Shown here: positions 1 through 9,419 of the stretch, one piece after another
Position numbering within the stretch: position 1 is the stretch's first letter
Layout: each line of letters opens with the position of its first letter
DNA from: Luzula sylvatica
Taxonomy: Eukaryota > Streptophyta > Magnoliopsida > Poales > Juncaceae
NCBI GenBank assembly: GCA_946800325.1
Contig: OX326960.1
Span: forward strand, 53,962,855-54,026,854
Direction: 5' to 3'
Length of the DNA stretch: 64,000 bases
The notes under the pieces: model-generated
What the model was told of the DNA's origin: nothing
Seen by the model: the letters and a program-made list of their open reading frames with translations, nothing else
Databases searched by the model: none
Made by a program: the position numbers and the translations under genes

Positions 1-203
1 ATTAATTTCAATCAAACATTTGTTCTATATTTTCAATAATGAAATTCCAGAATTTTTCTAACCAACCAAACAAAGAATTATACTTTCCAGCATCTTATAA
101 TTCGGACATCCAAACAAACTGTGGAATTACTAATTCCAGAACTTTTTTCTCCTCCACCTTATAATCCAATTCCACTCTACTAATTCCGCTTGCCAAACGG
201 CCC
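1..203 (-). mobile_element. MITE terminal part, same family as 17884-19109
   Basis: The segment ends in the terminal sequence TTGCCAAACGGCCCC. It is the reverse complement of the beginning of the element at 17884, including the TTCCACTCTACTAATTCC and CCACCTTATAATCCAATTCC blocks. Only one end lies in the window; the rest is beyond base 1. The family is non-autonomous, with imperfect inverted ends starting GGGC. No transposase is seen. Confidence 0.7.
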
Positions 204-1380
204 CTTAGTAAGTGTTTTTCTCAGAACTTTTTGTAAATTGAATAACTTAAATAAGGCACTCCATAACTTACTGGCACAAAGACAAACAATGAACAAATGG
301 ATGTGTTATTTTAAGGAAAAATATAACTTGTCAAATTGTCATTTCAACTTCCTTGATGAGGTGGCAAAAATGAATTAAAATGATTGATTAACACGTTAAT
401 AATTTTAATATGTTAATATCAGTACATGTTAATTGACGTATCAATTTAATTAAACATTCAATTAAATTGCTAATTCAATCAATTAATGGTAATAATCAAT
501 TCACCGAACACTTTTTTTTTACTTCATCCAAAGTGATGGAGTAAGTTTTCGGGGGCACCATATAATCCCTATTTTTAAGGAATAGTTCTTCATAAAATTT
601 ACGGTTGAGCCCACTCTATTTTCATCAAAAAAATAAAATTTACGGTTATTACTGTGAGGTAAATTTCGTTTGGACAAGTATTCTTTTATTTCGTGTTTCA
701 GAAGAAAAAAAATTAACCCTTTTATGTTTGCGTTATCCCAATGCTAGTTCACGCATGATGCACCGATCTTCAGTGGCAGCAAGTTTAAAGAAATTGTCTA
801 GGATAAAAGAATTCGGCCTAGAATCTAGCTCAAAAGATACGTGAAATTGAATAATAAAGTATTATACTATTAATTGCAACTTTGTATTTCAAGTAAAATA
901 TCCAATTACGAGACTCAGAGGTCCAGAATTGGCCACAACAATATCCTTCTTGTTATTTTAACGTACTTTGACTCAAACGCTGTGAGTTTCCCAAGCTCAT
1001 GCATGATCTACTAGTGACCAGCACCACTGTTACTGGTCAATAATTTTTTTATTTATTTTGTTGTTGAATAAATAAGGTTCAGTTGCAAATATAATCAGAA
1101 ATTAAGAATGCAAGTAACACAACTAACTGATCAGTCCAAAGAAAACAGCACCCTATCCAAAAACCAAAAAAATAGAAAATCAGAAGGAACTTTAAATAAC
1201 ATAAACAGAAAATGATAACATTCTTCAAGCATTTTTTAGGATCCTCATTGGATTGGATGTGAAATACTCGCCCTACATAAATGTGGGCATGCAAAACATC
1301 CATATTACTTGAAGGATTCTAACCATATTGGCTAAGAAATCAGTTTTTAAATTAGAATCTCTAGAAATGTCCGTTAATGT
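204..1380. other. AT-rich intergenic sequence
   Basis: No supportable gene. It contains short TTAAT-rich runs and, near 549-564, the string GGGGGCACCATATA, which recurs near 17773-17787. The small open frames have no recognisable domain. Confidence 0.5.
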
Positions 1381-1384
1381 TGGG

Positions 1385-1740
1385 TCTTCTCGAGGATGGA
1401 TGTATGTATGTTATTAGGGTTATCAATTGTTTGTATTGATGAGGCTACTTCGAGATTGTCTGTATAAAACATACATGGTTGATCTCTATGATTTAGGACA
1501 ACGTATTACAAGCATCGTAACAAGGCTTGAAATTCACCTTGCAAGGAATCGAAAACCTCCTGAAAAGGTTCAGCCACTGTCCTCAACCACCTGCCGGGTC
1601 CATCTTTGATGATAAATGCCAAGGCTGCCATTCCATGTCCATCACCCGAGAAATCGGACCCACGATAAATATCTTTGGTCATCTGTACCGTACTCAGGAC
1701 TGGCCCAACGATTTCATGTACCAGAAGCCAAATTGAAAAA
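1385..1740 (-). pseudogene. RNase H-like (RVT_3 type) domain fragment
   Basis: Read on the minus strand, the segment gives an RNase H-like pattern: a Gly-rich strand with GMAALAFIIKDGPGRW, then a helix with EFQALLRCL, then an in-frame stop, then MFYTDNLEVASSI. In plant RNase H-like proteins and retrotransposon-derived relatives these correspond to the first strand, the AE-x-AL helix and the Asp-containing strand. The stop after LLRCL (about 1506) and the lack of a start show that it is a relic. It could derive from a non-LTR retrotransposon or from a host RNase H-like gene. Family assignment is by pattern only. Confidence 0.45.
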
Positions 1741-2247
1741 TGGATCCGTAAATTGATTAATTTGCTAAAAAATATCAAGTATAAATTCAAAAAATATTAC
1801 ATTACCTAAAATTCAAAAGTACAATATATATAATTCCAAACAAATTTCCCACAATTCAACAAATTAGAGATGAAATTCAACATAATCTCCTTTGCAAATA
1901 ACAAATTGACAAATGAAATTTACAAACAAATTAACAAATCAACAAATTCAACACAATTACAAACAATGTCAGTCCAGTTTACAAATAAATTATCAAATCA
2001 ACAAGCTAATTGTAGCCCCAAATTCAATTTAAATTCAATTTCGAGTAAAAAACTAAATTATAGATTAAATTACTTTGAGAGAGAAAGAGATTGTACGATA
2101 TAGAGATAGTAGTAGAATAATTAGCAAGAAAATCAGAGAAATTCCCACCAAAGTAGCTAGAAAATCGAGAATTCCAACCCTTCGTTCCAAACTCGAAAAT
2201 CCCCAAATTCATCTCAAATCCCCACACAAATCGCTCGAAATCCACCC
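1741..2247. other. AT-rich intergenic sequence
   Basis: Low-complexity AACAAATT-rich stretch (about 1850-2010) followed by unremarkable sequence up to the LTR end at 2248. No gene is supported. Confidence 0.5.
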
Positions 2248-2597
2248 TGTTGGTTCAAATTTCCTAGGGTTTAATTATCTCAAAATAATGTCGATACTAC
2301 TAATCTATTTTCGGAGAGTGACATTTATAGAGATAGAAGACGTAATCCACAATAGGATCAAAAGAAGAATCAAGACGTCGGAAGTCAAGACGGTGAAGAA
2401 ACGATGGCACGAAAACGTATGATCAAGTGAAGATATCAAGACATCGAAGATTCCGCAAGTTGGGATATCACATAAATCACCAAAACAACTTATAGGTATC
2501 CCTAAACTTGTGTATGAATTATTAAGCTCAAGATTAGTCAAATAAATATATTCGAAATCCATCAAAATGATGAAATAGAAAATAAGGCTGACAGTAG

Positions 2598-3155
2598 GAT
2601 GTCCGTTATAACGGAACTCATTGTCCGTTGTAACGGACATACTCGTCCTGATTCAAGAATAGAAAACACAGTATAGTCCGTTATAACGGATTAACCAGTC
2701 CGTTATAACGGACACATCCAAAGCGTTGTAACGGAAGTATTACCGTTATAACGCTAATTAAATCCAAACTTGAAGAAAGCCACAGAACTATGTCCGTTGT
2801 AACGGACTATTATGTCCGTTGTAACGGACATTGAACTCACTTCAGTATACCAAATATTACTCATTGTCCGTTGCAACGGAATCACCAATCCGTTGTAACG
2901 GACAAACACCAACCGTTGTAACGGAATGAACTCCGTTATAACGGATATATAAAACAAACCTGAAGTGAGGTCATAGTTGAACGTCCGTTGTAACGGACTG
3001 TGTAGTTCGTTATAATGAACTCTTAATTCATGAACTCCGTTATAACGGACCTTATTTCCGTTGTAACGGACTATGAAAAATACGAATATATTGGCTGTAA
3101 CGGTTAGTTTGACTTTTGGTTCATTGGAACGGATTACATGTCCGTTGTAACGGAC
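2598..3155. repeat. Array of about 19 TCCGTTRTAACGGA palindromes (copy 1)
   Basis: About nineteen 14-bp inverted units of the form TCCGTT-AT/GT-AACGGA, separated by roughly 8-40 bp of unrelated sequence. Most are perfect or one base from perfect. The array lies just 3' of the TATA-like box in LTR sense, so it would be in the transcribed part if that box is used. Confidence 0.9.
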
Positions 3156-3190
3156 TGTGCAGAAAAAGCAAGATAAGGGAAGGGTCTATG

Positions 3191-3212
3191 TGTTCTATAA
3201 ATAGAACCCTTC
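3191..3212 (-). promoter_or_regulatory. TATA-like box of palindrome-array LTR copy 1
   Basis: In LTR sense the sequence reads CTATTTATAGAACAC. The same block lies just upstream of the palindrome array in the two other copies (near 9978 and 44650). It is placed as a candidate core promoter by conservation and composition only. Confidence 0.4.
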
Positions 3213-5701
3213 CCTCATTCTCTCTCATGATCTCAACCAATATATTTTCCCAATCAAAAGAGAGAATCATAACTTTAAATCTTGAGGTTAATCATCTAAA
3301 CAGCGAGCCAATATATTTTCACAACCAATATATATATATATATGGGGGAGGATCCCTTGACATCCATATTAGACTCCCATATTAGACTCCCTAATATGGT
3401 CCATTGATCAATCTTTGATGAATTTGATGAGGGGCTGAGATCAATTTATAGAACTCTGCTGTGAGTGCTCTCTTCACACTGACCGCCCCCACTACCTCAC
3501 TTTCCCTCTCTCTTCGCGAGTCCTTCCATGGCGATCCAAGAAAACCCAGCACGCCGGCCTTCTCAATGGCGATTCATGCACACGATCTGGCTTCGTAAGT
3601 CTCTTTCTCTCTCTCTTGACTCTCGACTCTTCGTAAGTATCTCTCTTGCACGACGACTTTCCCTTTCCGGCGATGGTGATGGTTCAAGACCACGACGCCC
3701 CTAACCCCCTCTCTGAGGATGCTCAAGCACACGATCCCGGGCCCAGAGAACCCGCGCAAACTCTCTCTCGTGATGCCTTATATCACTCACGACACAACCA
3801 TAGCCTTGATTCGACCTGAATTTCTGAAATTGAGGTTGTCCGCACTCTATATGTACAATTAGGCATAACTCAAACATAATTTAGTTTAATTTAAGATAAA
3901 TCGAGAATCATATAGTTTAAATTGGCTAATTGAGGTAATTAGGGTTGTTTTTGAGTGATTTCATAGTAATTAAATTGTTTTGTATTTATTAGTGATATTG
4001 TTCATGTCTAGTGAGATTTCAGGATTGTTGAATTCAAATGAGACGCATGAGATGAATTTGAAGTATTGAAGCCAACTTTTGTGACTGATAGCATGCTCGT
4101 TGAAAGTAAATTGGGTTCAATGGAAGTATAATTTGGTATAATTTAGTATAATTAGGATAAATGAGTTGTCTTTTACTAATTGGTGTAATTGTTTATTAAT
4201 TTAGGTTAGTCGAGATTTGGGATGTGATAGCTCAATCTTTTCGATAAAATGCCTTATATGGATTGGAAGTTGAACTTGGAAGTCGATGACAGATGTTTTC
4301 AAGGTCGAATTGATTCTCGAAGTCGGAGCCTATACTTTTGGTTGTTGCTTGAAGTCGATGACAGATGTTTTCTCGAACTCGAGGGTTTTTTTTTGTGCAG
4401 GTTTTGCTCGAAGACAGAGGCTGTTTTTATCAGGTTTTATTCGAACTCAGAATGCTCAAAGTTCGACGACTCGAAGTTGGAATACTCGGAGTTGTATATG
4501 AACTTATAATTAGAGATTAGATCATGTCTTGTGTATTCATTGACTCGAGGATTGTGTTGTGTCGTGTATTTATTGACTTGTAACAATTTGATTCGTAGAG
4601 TATAGGTATTATGTCTTGTTAGAATGTATGTATCGTGTCTTGTGTATTGTCGAGGCTCGGGTCTTGTGTTATTTATAGTGATTATCGATGATGTTATATT
4701 TATAAATTATTAATTGTATCTTCTGTATTTATAATCATTGTCAATGTTAATACAAAATGCAGGGAATGTGCATGTTTTTTTTTTCCAAAAAATAGAGAAA
4801 ATGCAGGTAATGAGCATGATTTGAAAGTATAGTGCATTTCCGATAAAAAAAATTTATTTCATAATGGATTTTTTGTATGTAAAATGTCAATCAAAGAAAA
4901 TGAAAACAAATTCCATAAATACACATATATTTATTCTATTAAGAACACAAATATGATGTTAATATATGACTTGAGGAGTACATTACATTCATCCAACTTA
5001 ATAATAACTCAATTTACAATTAAACCATAATTGAGTCTAAACCCTAACATGACTGGTACCACAACCCTAACATGACTGGTACAATGACCCTAAACCCTAA
5101 ACCATGAACAAAATTGAGTCGTTTTTATCCCTTATCCAGCCCCAATTTGCCAAATTATCCTAAATAAATTCTGTTTTTACCATATTAAACCATAATTAAG
5201 CTCCAATTTTCCAAAATAATCCCCGATAACCTCAAATACCACCCCAATTTGTAAACATAAACCCAACTCAACCCTAAATAATAAAATTGAACTTCAACTT
5301 CGGCTTCGAGTATTACAATTGAAATCCAAAACTTGTGATGATGTCTTATGAGCAAAATCTGAAAAATGATCTTATTAGATATATGCTTTACTGAAGGGGG
5401 ATTCTGTAAATTTCGAAAAAGAGAGGGATGTAATGTAAAATTTACCATCTTCTTTTATAGGAAATCATTTCGACCGGCACCTCGTGAATTCATTTCCCGC
5501 AAAAGCTATCCATCCACAAGAATGCAAGAAATATTACAATGGAAATCATTAGAGAGTGGCCAATAACCCTAATTCAACAAAATTAGTCCTAATTAACCTA
5601 GAATCACAAAAAATAAAATCGTAAAAAACTACGTATGACTGAAGGAAAATTGTTCGCTTAGGGTCATAGAGGAATACCAGCATAAGAGAATAAGGGGTGG
5701 A

Positions 5702-6019
5702 TGTAATGATTCGACCTCGAATCGTTACGAAAAACAATCTCAAACCGAATAAAATAAGATACAAGGTTGAAGTTTTAATCAATTCGAATTCGATTTAATC
5801 AAAACTCAACAAGAACGGAACACAAGTTCTTACACGAAGAAACAATTACATCAATAATATGTTCTAATTCTCTCTCCTCTCCCTATTTATAATGCGACAA
5901 AACTATAAAAGAAAATACTAACTACACCCGGTGCACCATGCACCTCGTGAACCGAGAAATAATTTGCAATTAAACCCCTTATTTATTCTTAATGACCCAT
6001 GTACCCTCGGGTCATGACA
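5702..6019 (-). repeat. 3' LTR of one-ORF retrotransposon
   Basis: Terminal repeat with TG/CA ends. It is identical to 8331-8647 except for one inserted T in a short T run. It is the downstream LTR in the minus-strand sense. Confidence 0.95.
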
Positions 6020-6031
6020 ATACCGCCTCCT

Positions 6032-7033
6032 TTAAAGATCCTTGTCCTCAAGGATCAAACATGCGAAATTTATATTAGGTTTTGGAGGTGGTCTTTTCAA
6101 TATAACACGAAACACCACCGTTGAAGATTTCGCATCGTACCGTATATTCGGTTTTGGTGGAGGCCTTTTCAAACCAACACGAATCACCACCTTTGAAGAT
6201 TCCACACGGTACCTTATATTCGGTTTCGGAGGCGGCCTTTTCACTTCATCGTCGAGCCCCCCCTCGAGTAGTATTTCGAATGGAGATAACCGTCCTTCTT
6301 GAAATGTGCACAAAACTCTCATATCTCCATACACGCATATTCGACAATTATCTCTCTTCAAATTCAAATACGGATCCGAATACCTTTTATCTCTTAATCG
6401 CACCGTACCCGACTCGAGTATTTTTGAAAGAATAGTCATTTCGCCTTTTGCGACTATGTCCTCCGATTCAATCTTTTTCGAATCCGATTTGCGCGCACCC
6501 GAATCCGATTCACACTCAACCGGATCCACTTCAATGATGCCCGAATCCGATTCACGATCAACCGGATCCAATTCAATCACGCCCGAATCCGAGTCACGCT
6601 CAACCGGACCCGTTTCGATCACGCCCGAGTCCGATTCACGCCCCATCGGATCCGCGTCAATCACGCCCGAGTCCGATTCGTTATCCTCTCCTTTATCGAC
6701 TCCATTGTCATCCGATTCCTCTTCCTTCTCATGCTCTTCGAATTGCCAATTATTACGCGCTTTCATTTGGTCCAACTTATACCACATGCTTTTCGACCAT
6801 TCCTCCCAAGACAACGTAAAAACTCGTCCACTAATCTTGCAATAAGCATCGCCTTCATCGTCTAATATTTTTTGATTGCAATTGGTTCCACATTCATGAA
6901 ACCTTTCGCCCGTTTCACACCAAAAATAATTTTCAAAACATCTCCTAATAACACATTCATGTCCACATCGATGCCCATGATACGTATTTTGCGGATGAAT
7001 AATATCCCACAAATATACTATTTTCTTACTCAT
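6032..7033 (-). CDS. 333-aa Cys-rich protein of one-ORF retrotransposon, unknown function
   Basis: Intact ORF in the same orientation as its carrier. The stop codon lies in the purine-rich tract, 12 bp from the 3' LTR, so the ORF fills the 3' end of the internal region. Three parts are visible. Residues 19-72 hold Cys23, 27, 32, 39, 48, 52, 65 and His46 with GHECVIRRC, HECGTNC and YCKISGRVF, a plausible zinc-binding domain. Residues about 117-176 are an acidic repeat of about 14 residues (ESDSGVIE-x-DPV), roughly four and a half copies. Residues 265-333 are three 24-residue repeats starting KRPPPKPN. Trp-rich WEEWSKSMW lies near residue 76. I do not recognise the family. It may be a captured host gene, a divergent nucleocapsid-like protein or an element-specific factor. 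The frame is unbroken and the LTRs are nearly identical, so it may be expressible. Confidence 0.75.
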   Translation of the reverse strand: MSKKIVYLWDIIHPQNTYHGHRCGHECVIRRCFENYFWCETGERFHECGTNCNQKILDDEGDAYCKISGRVFTLSWEEWSKSMWYKLDQMKARNNWQFEEHEKEEESDDNGVDKGEDNESDSGVIDADPMGRESDSGVIETGPVERDSDSGVIELDPVDRESDSGIIEVDPVECESDSGARKSDSKKIESEDIVAKGEMTILSKILESGTVRLRDKRYSDPYLNLKRDNCRICVYGDMRVLCTFQEGRLSPFEILLEGGLDDEVKRPPPKPNIRYRVESSKVVIRVGLKRPPPKPNIRYDAKSSTVVFRVILKRPPPKPNINFACLILEDKDL

Positions 7034-7289
7034 CGTATCGGCTCAAAACGCTCCAACAACCCGCAAACCCGCTTAGAAACAAATCAGACCCGTTAACAAA
7101 TTCTGGATTCTTAACAGAATTCGAATCTGAGTTCTCGACTTTTAATTCCAGATTCTGAACAGAATCGGGATCTGCTATCCAATCCTTCTTTTCTGGATTT
7201 TGAACAGAGTAGGGAATTGATTTATCGGTTTTCTTCTCCTGAATTCCTGGAAAACCAGTATAAGAAATCCGGAACTTCAAATCCCACAC
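7026..7289 (-). CDS. Upstream ORF (87 aa) overlapping the 333-aa ORF start
   Basis: Open frame in the leader, with its stop overlapping the start of the downstream ORF in the string ATGAGTAA (7026-7033). The product is hydrophilic, with two SVQNPE/SVQNLE units and no known domain. If translated, it would terminate on the main start codon, a layout that permits reinitiation. It may equally be chance, because the leader is low in stop codons. No homolog is recognised. Confidence 0.25.
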   Translation of the reverse strand: MWDLKFRISYTGFPGIQEKKTDKSIPYSVQNPEKKDWIADPDSVQNLELKVENSDSNSVKNPEFVNGSDLFLSGFAGCWSVLSRYDE

Positions 7290-8315
7290 CTGATAAAACC
7301 CAACCCGAATCCAATACCCAATTCAGATCCGCCAAACCAATACCGGATCCTCTTTCTTCTTGGCGATCCGTTCTTCTTTGTGCGATCGGCGACCGACGGT
7401 GAGACGGAGTGGCTGCGACGTCGCCTGAGTGGAGAAGGGGATCAGTCACGGAGTGAGCTGCGAGGTCTTCACTGTTCTTCGTCTCCGTCGACTACTGCGA
7501 GGGATTTGTGGTCGTGGTGATACCTGGACGTTTCTTCTTCTCCTTCGAGTACTGCGAGGTCTGCGAGTTCTGACGAGGTCTGAATTCGACGTCTGCAAGA
7601 ATGGCGTCTGGAGTGGCTCGGCTCGTCTTCTCTTCGAATTCCTGGATTGAATTAGCCCTCGGCTCGATTGCAAGTTCTGAACGAGGTCTGCGAGAATGGC
7701 GTATGGAGTGGCTTGTCTCGTCTTCTCTTCAAGTCAGAGATGGATGGGAGTTGTGAAGGATTCGATCAAGAACGATCAATTGATAGAATCGGATTGTGTT
7801 GCTGCGAGGTCTGAATCATTTCGAATCCGGAATTCAAGTTCAACAGGGCTGCAATTGAGGTTGCGGTTCGATCTTGAATTGATTCTTGCAATACTTGAAA
7901 CGGAAAGAGAAATTCGAGGAACGATCTGGGAATTCAAGTAGGAATCGACCTCGGATATGGATGTGAACGGCACTCACTCCGAATCGGTTCTGAAATCGAC
8001 ACTTGAATTGGTTCTGAAATGGAGATGGAGGAGTTCGAATTGAATTGATTTCTCGAATCAAGAAATCAAGAACCTGATGGCGAAGTCAAGATCTGGATCG
8101 AGAAGTCGCCAAGAATCGAATCTGGATCGAGAAGTCGAAAGGCGAACAAGGTTGAATCGAGAGTTACTGCAAAGATCTGCGACAGAAATCTGTTGCGAGG
8201 TCTGCAAGTTTTCTGGATTGAGTTGAAGATCGGATAGAATTCAATTCAAGAAATCAAGAAATCAAGAACTGAATTGAGAAGTCGCTGCGGATCGGATCTG
8301 GTGCGGAGAATCGCC
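7034..8315 (-). other. Leader of one-ORF retrotransposon
   Basis: About 1.28 kb between the primer binding site and the 333-codon ORF. It is GC-richer than its surroundings and full of degenerate GAATCGAATCTGGATCGAGAAGTCG-like motifs. No gag-like protein is seen. It could hold packaging and dimerisation signals. Confidence 0.5.
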
Positions 8316-8328
8316 GGCTCTGATACCA
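8316..8328 (-). other. Primer binding site, initiator tRNA-Met
   Basis: On the minus strand the sequence TGGTATCAGAGCC starts two bases after the upstream LTR. It is the standard plant primer binding site complementary to the 3' end of initiator tRNA-Met, and it fixes the element orientation as minus. Confidence 0.93.
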
Positions 8329-8330
8329 AT

Positions 8331-8647
8331 TGTAATGATTCGACCTCGAATCGTTACGAAAAACAATCTCAAACCGAATAAAATAAGATACAAGGTTGAA
8401 GTTTTAATCAATTCGAATTCGATTAATCAAAACTCAACAAGAACGGAACACAAGTTCTTACACGAAGAAACAATTACATCAATAATATGTTCTAATTCTC
8501 TCTCCTCTCCCTATTTATAATGCGACAAAACTATAAAAGAAAATACTAACTACACCCGGTGCACCATGCACCTCGTGAACCGAGAAATAATTTGCAATTA
8601 AACCCCTTATTTATTCTTAATGACCCATGTACCCTCGGGTCATGACA
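8331..8647 (-). repeat. 5' LTR of one-ORF retrotransposon
   Basis: Upstream LTR in the minus-strand sense, 317 bp with TG/CA ends, next to the primer binding site. It differs from 5702-6019 by one indel. Confidence 0.95.
8511..8522 (-). promoter_or_regulatory. TATA box of one-ORF retrotransposon
   Basis: Minus-strand TTATAAATAGGG inside the upstream LTR, followed by a GAGAGG-rich stretch. The position and sequence fit an LTR core promoter driving the leader and the 333-codon ORF. Confidence 0.65.
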
Positions 8648-8836
8648 GTGGAATTGTTCGATTAGGGTCCACAATGGAGAAGTTCAGGGCTCGCGAAAAC
8701 TTGCGGAGCAGGTTGCTGCCATCAAGAGAGAGAGAGGCGTCGCCAGGAAGAGCTCGGGGGTCAAGGGTACGAAGAGACATCTGGCTTCTCCTACGAAGAA
8801 AGAGAGAGCGCAGAGCTTCTGATGCTTGTCGTACGA

Positions 8837-8838
<2 letters not shown>

Positions 8839-8922
<84 letters not shown>
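8839..8922. repeat. (GA)n microsatellite
   Basis: About 84 bp of uninterrupted GA dinucleotides inside the right arm of the TA-flanked element. Confidence 0.97.
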
Positions 8923-8925
<3 letters not shown>

Positions 8926-9197
8926 TTTGCGGTTTACTGTATCCATGACTCGAGAGGAATTGGGGGTTGGGCTGTGGCTTGGAAAGAACTCGTCACCATC
9001 TGTTCGCCATGGCTTTACTTAGTGAGCGTGTGGAAAGAGGAAAGAGAGAAGAGAGAGAGACTGTCCAAGGGCAGGAGGGTTCACGGGCAAAATAATAGCG
9101 TGTGTTGTGTGGATTAATCTCAGCCTTTCATTAAAAAATCAACGATTCAGATTAGGAAGTCCAATATGGGAGTCTAATATGGATGTCAAGGGATCCT

Positions 9198-9199
<2 letters not shown>

Positions 9200-9268
<69 letters not shown>
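9200..9268. repeat. (TA)n microsatellite
   Basis: About 68 bp of TA at the right boundary of the TA-flanked element. A shorter TA run is at its left boundary, which is consistent with TA-tract target preference. Confidence 0.97.
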
Positions 9269-9270
<2 letters not shown>

Positions 9271-9419
9271 TTCCTCTCTAGCTTTATGCCTCCGTGACGC
9301 TGAAATAACGAGCCAACAAGGGTTTTGCGCGGAAAGGTTTTTCGGCCAAAATTTCTCGAGTATTGCGTGATTTTAGTCATGAAGATTAGTTGTAGAGACT
9401 AATTCTTGGATATTGGGTG

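Larger units (their letters stand above)
2248..3303 (-). mobile_element. Palindrome-array LTR, copy 1 (truncated)
   Basis: Minus-strand LTR of the family represented by the intact copies at 9420-11022 and 44087-45678. It starts at its LTR 3' end (TGTTGG on the plus strand, CCAACA in LTR sense) and matches the others through the TCGACATTATTTTGAG block, the palindrome array, the TATTTATA box and the GATTGGGAAAATATATTGG block. Homology stops at about 3303, so the first about 460 bp of the LTR are missing. In this copy most palindromes are perfect, unlike in the other two. No flanking duplication can be scored because one end is lost. Confidence 0.8.
5702..8647 (-). mobile_element. Young one-ORF LTR retrotransposon (TRIM/LARD-like)
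   Basis: A 318-bp LTR at 5702-6019 and a 317-bp LTR at 8331-8647 begin TGTAATGATT and end GGTCATGACA. They differ only by a one-base indel (GATTTAATC versus GATTAATC). The flanking target duplication is GTGGA (5697-5701 and 8648-8652). On the minus strand, the initiator tRNA-Met binding site follows the upstream LTR, and a purine-rich tract AAAGGAGGCGG abuts the downstream LTR. No gag, protease, integrase or reverse transcriptase is present, so it must have moved with proteins from another element. Between the LTRs are a 1.3 kb leader and one 333-codon ORF. The element is inserted in the TA-flanked element at 3344-9199. Confidence 0.93.
3344..9199. mobile_element. TA-flanked element with about 47-bp terminal inverted repeats
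   Basis: The left end reads GGAGGATCCCTTGACATCCA and continues with two CATATTAGACTCC units. The right end at 9150-9199 is the near-perfect reverse complement over about 47 bp. Both ends abut (TA)n tracts (3327-3343 and 9200-9268), so the element seems to have entered a TA-rich target. Without the nested LTR element (5702-8652) it is about 2.9 kb. No transposase frame is recognisable. The interior holds TCTC-rich tracts, two TTCGTAAGT splice-donor-like strings near 3592 and 3630, and a duplicated GAAGTCGATGACAGATGTTT (near 4279 and 4351). This suggests captured or duplicated host sequence. The superfamily is unassigned; Mutator-like is one possibility. Confidence 0.7.

Noticed and set aside
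2598..3155. Palindrome array considered as a CRISPR array
   Set aside because: Units are 14 bp, spacing is irregular, spacers are very short and the setting is a plant LTR.
5040..5105. ACCCTAA-like units as interstitial telomere
   Set aside because: Only two adjacent CCCTAAA units; the rest is a 19-bp duplication (ACCCTAACATGACTGGTAC).
6306..6845. 179-codon plus-strand frame opposite the retro-element ORF
   Set aside because: It is the antisense of the acidic repeat region; repetition keeps all frames open. The minus frame has the Cys cluster and matches element orientation.
9107..9380. Open frames with long Tyr-Ile runs (also 11473-11721)
   Set aside because: They are translations of (TA)n tracts.
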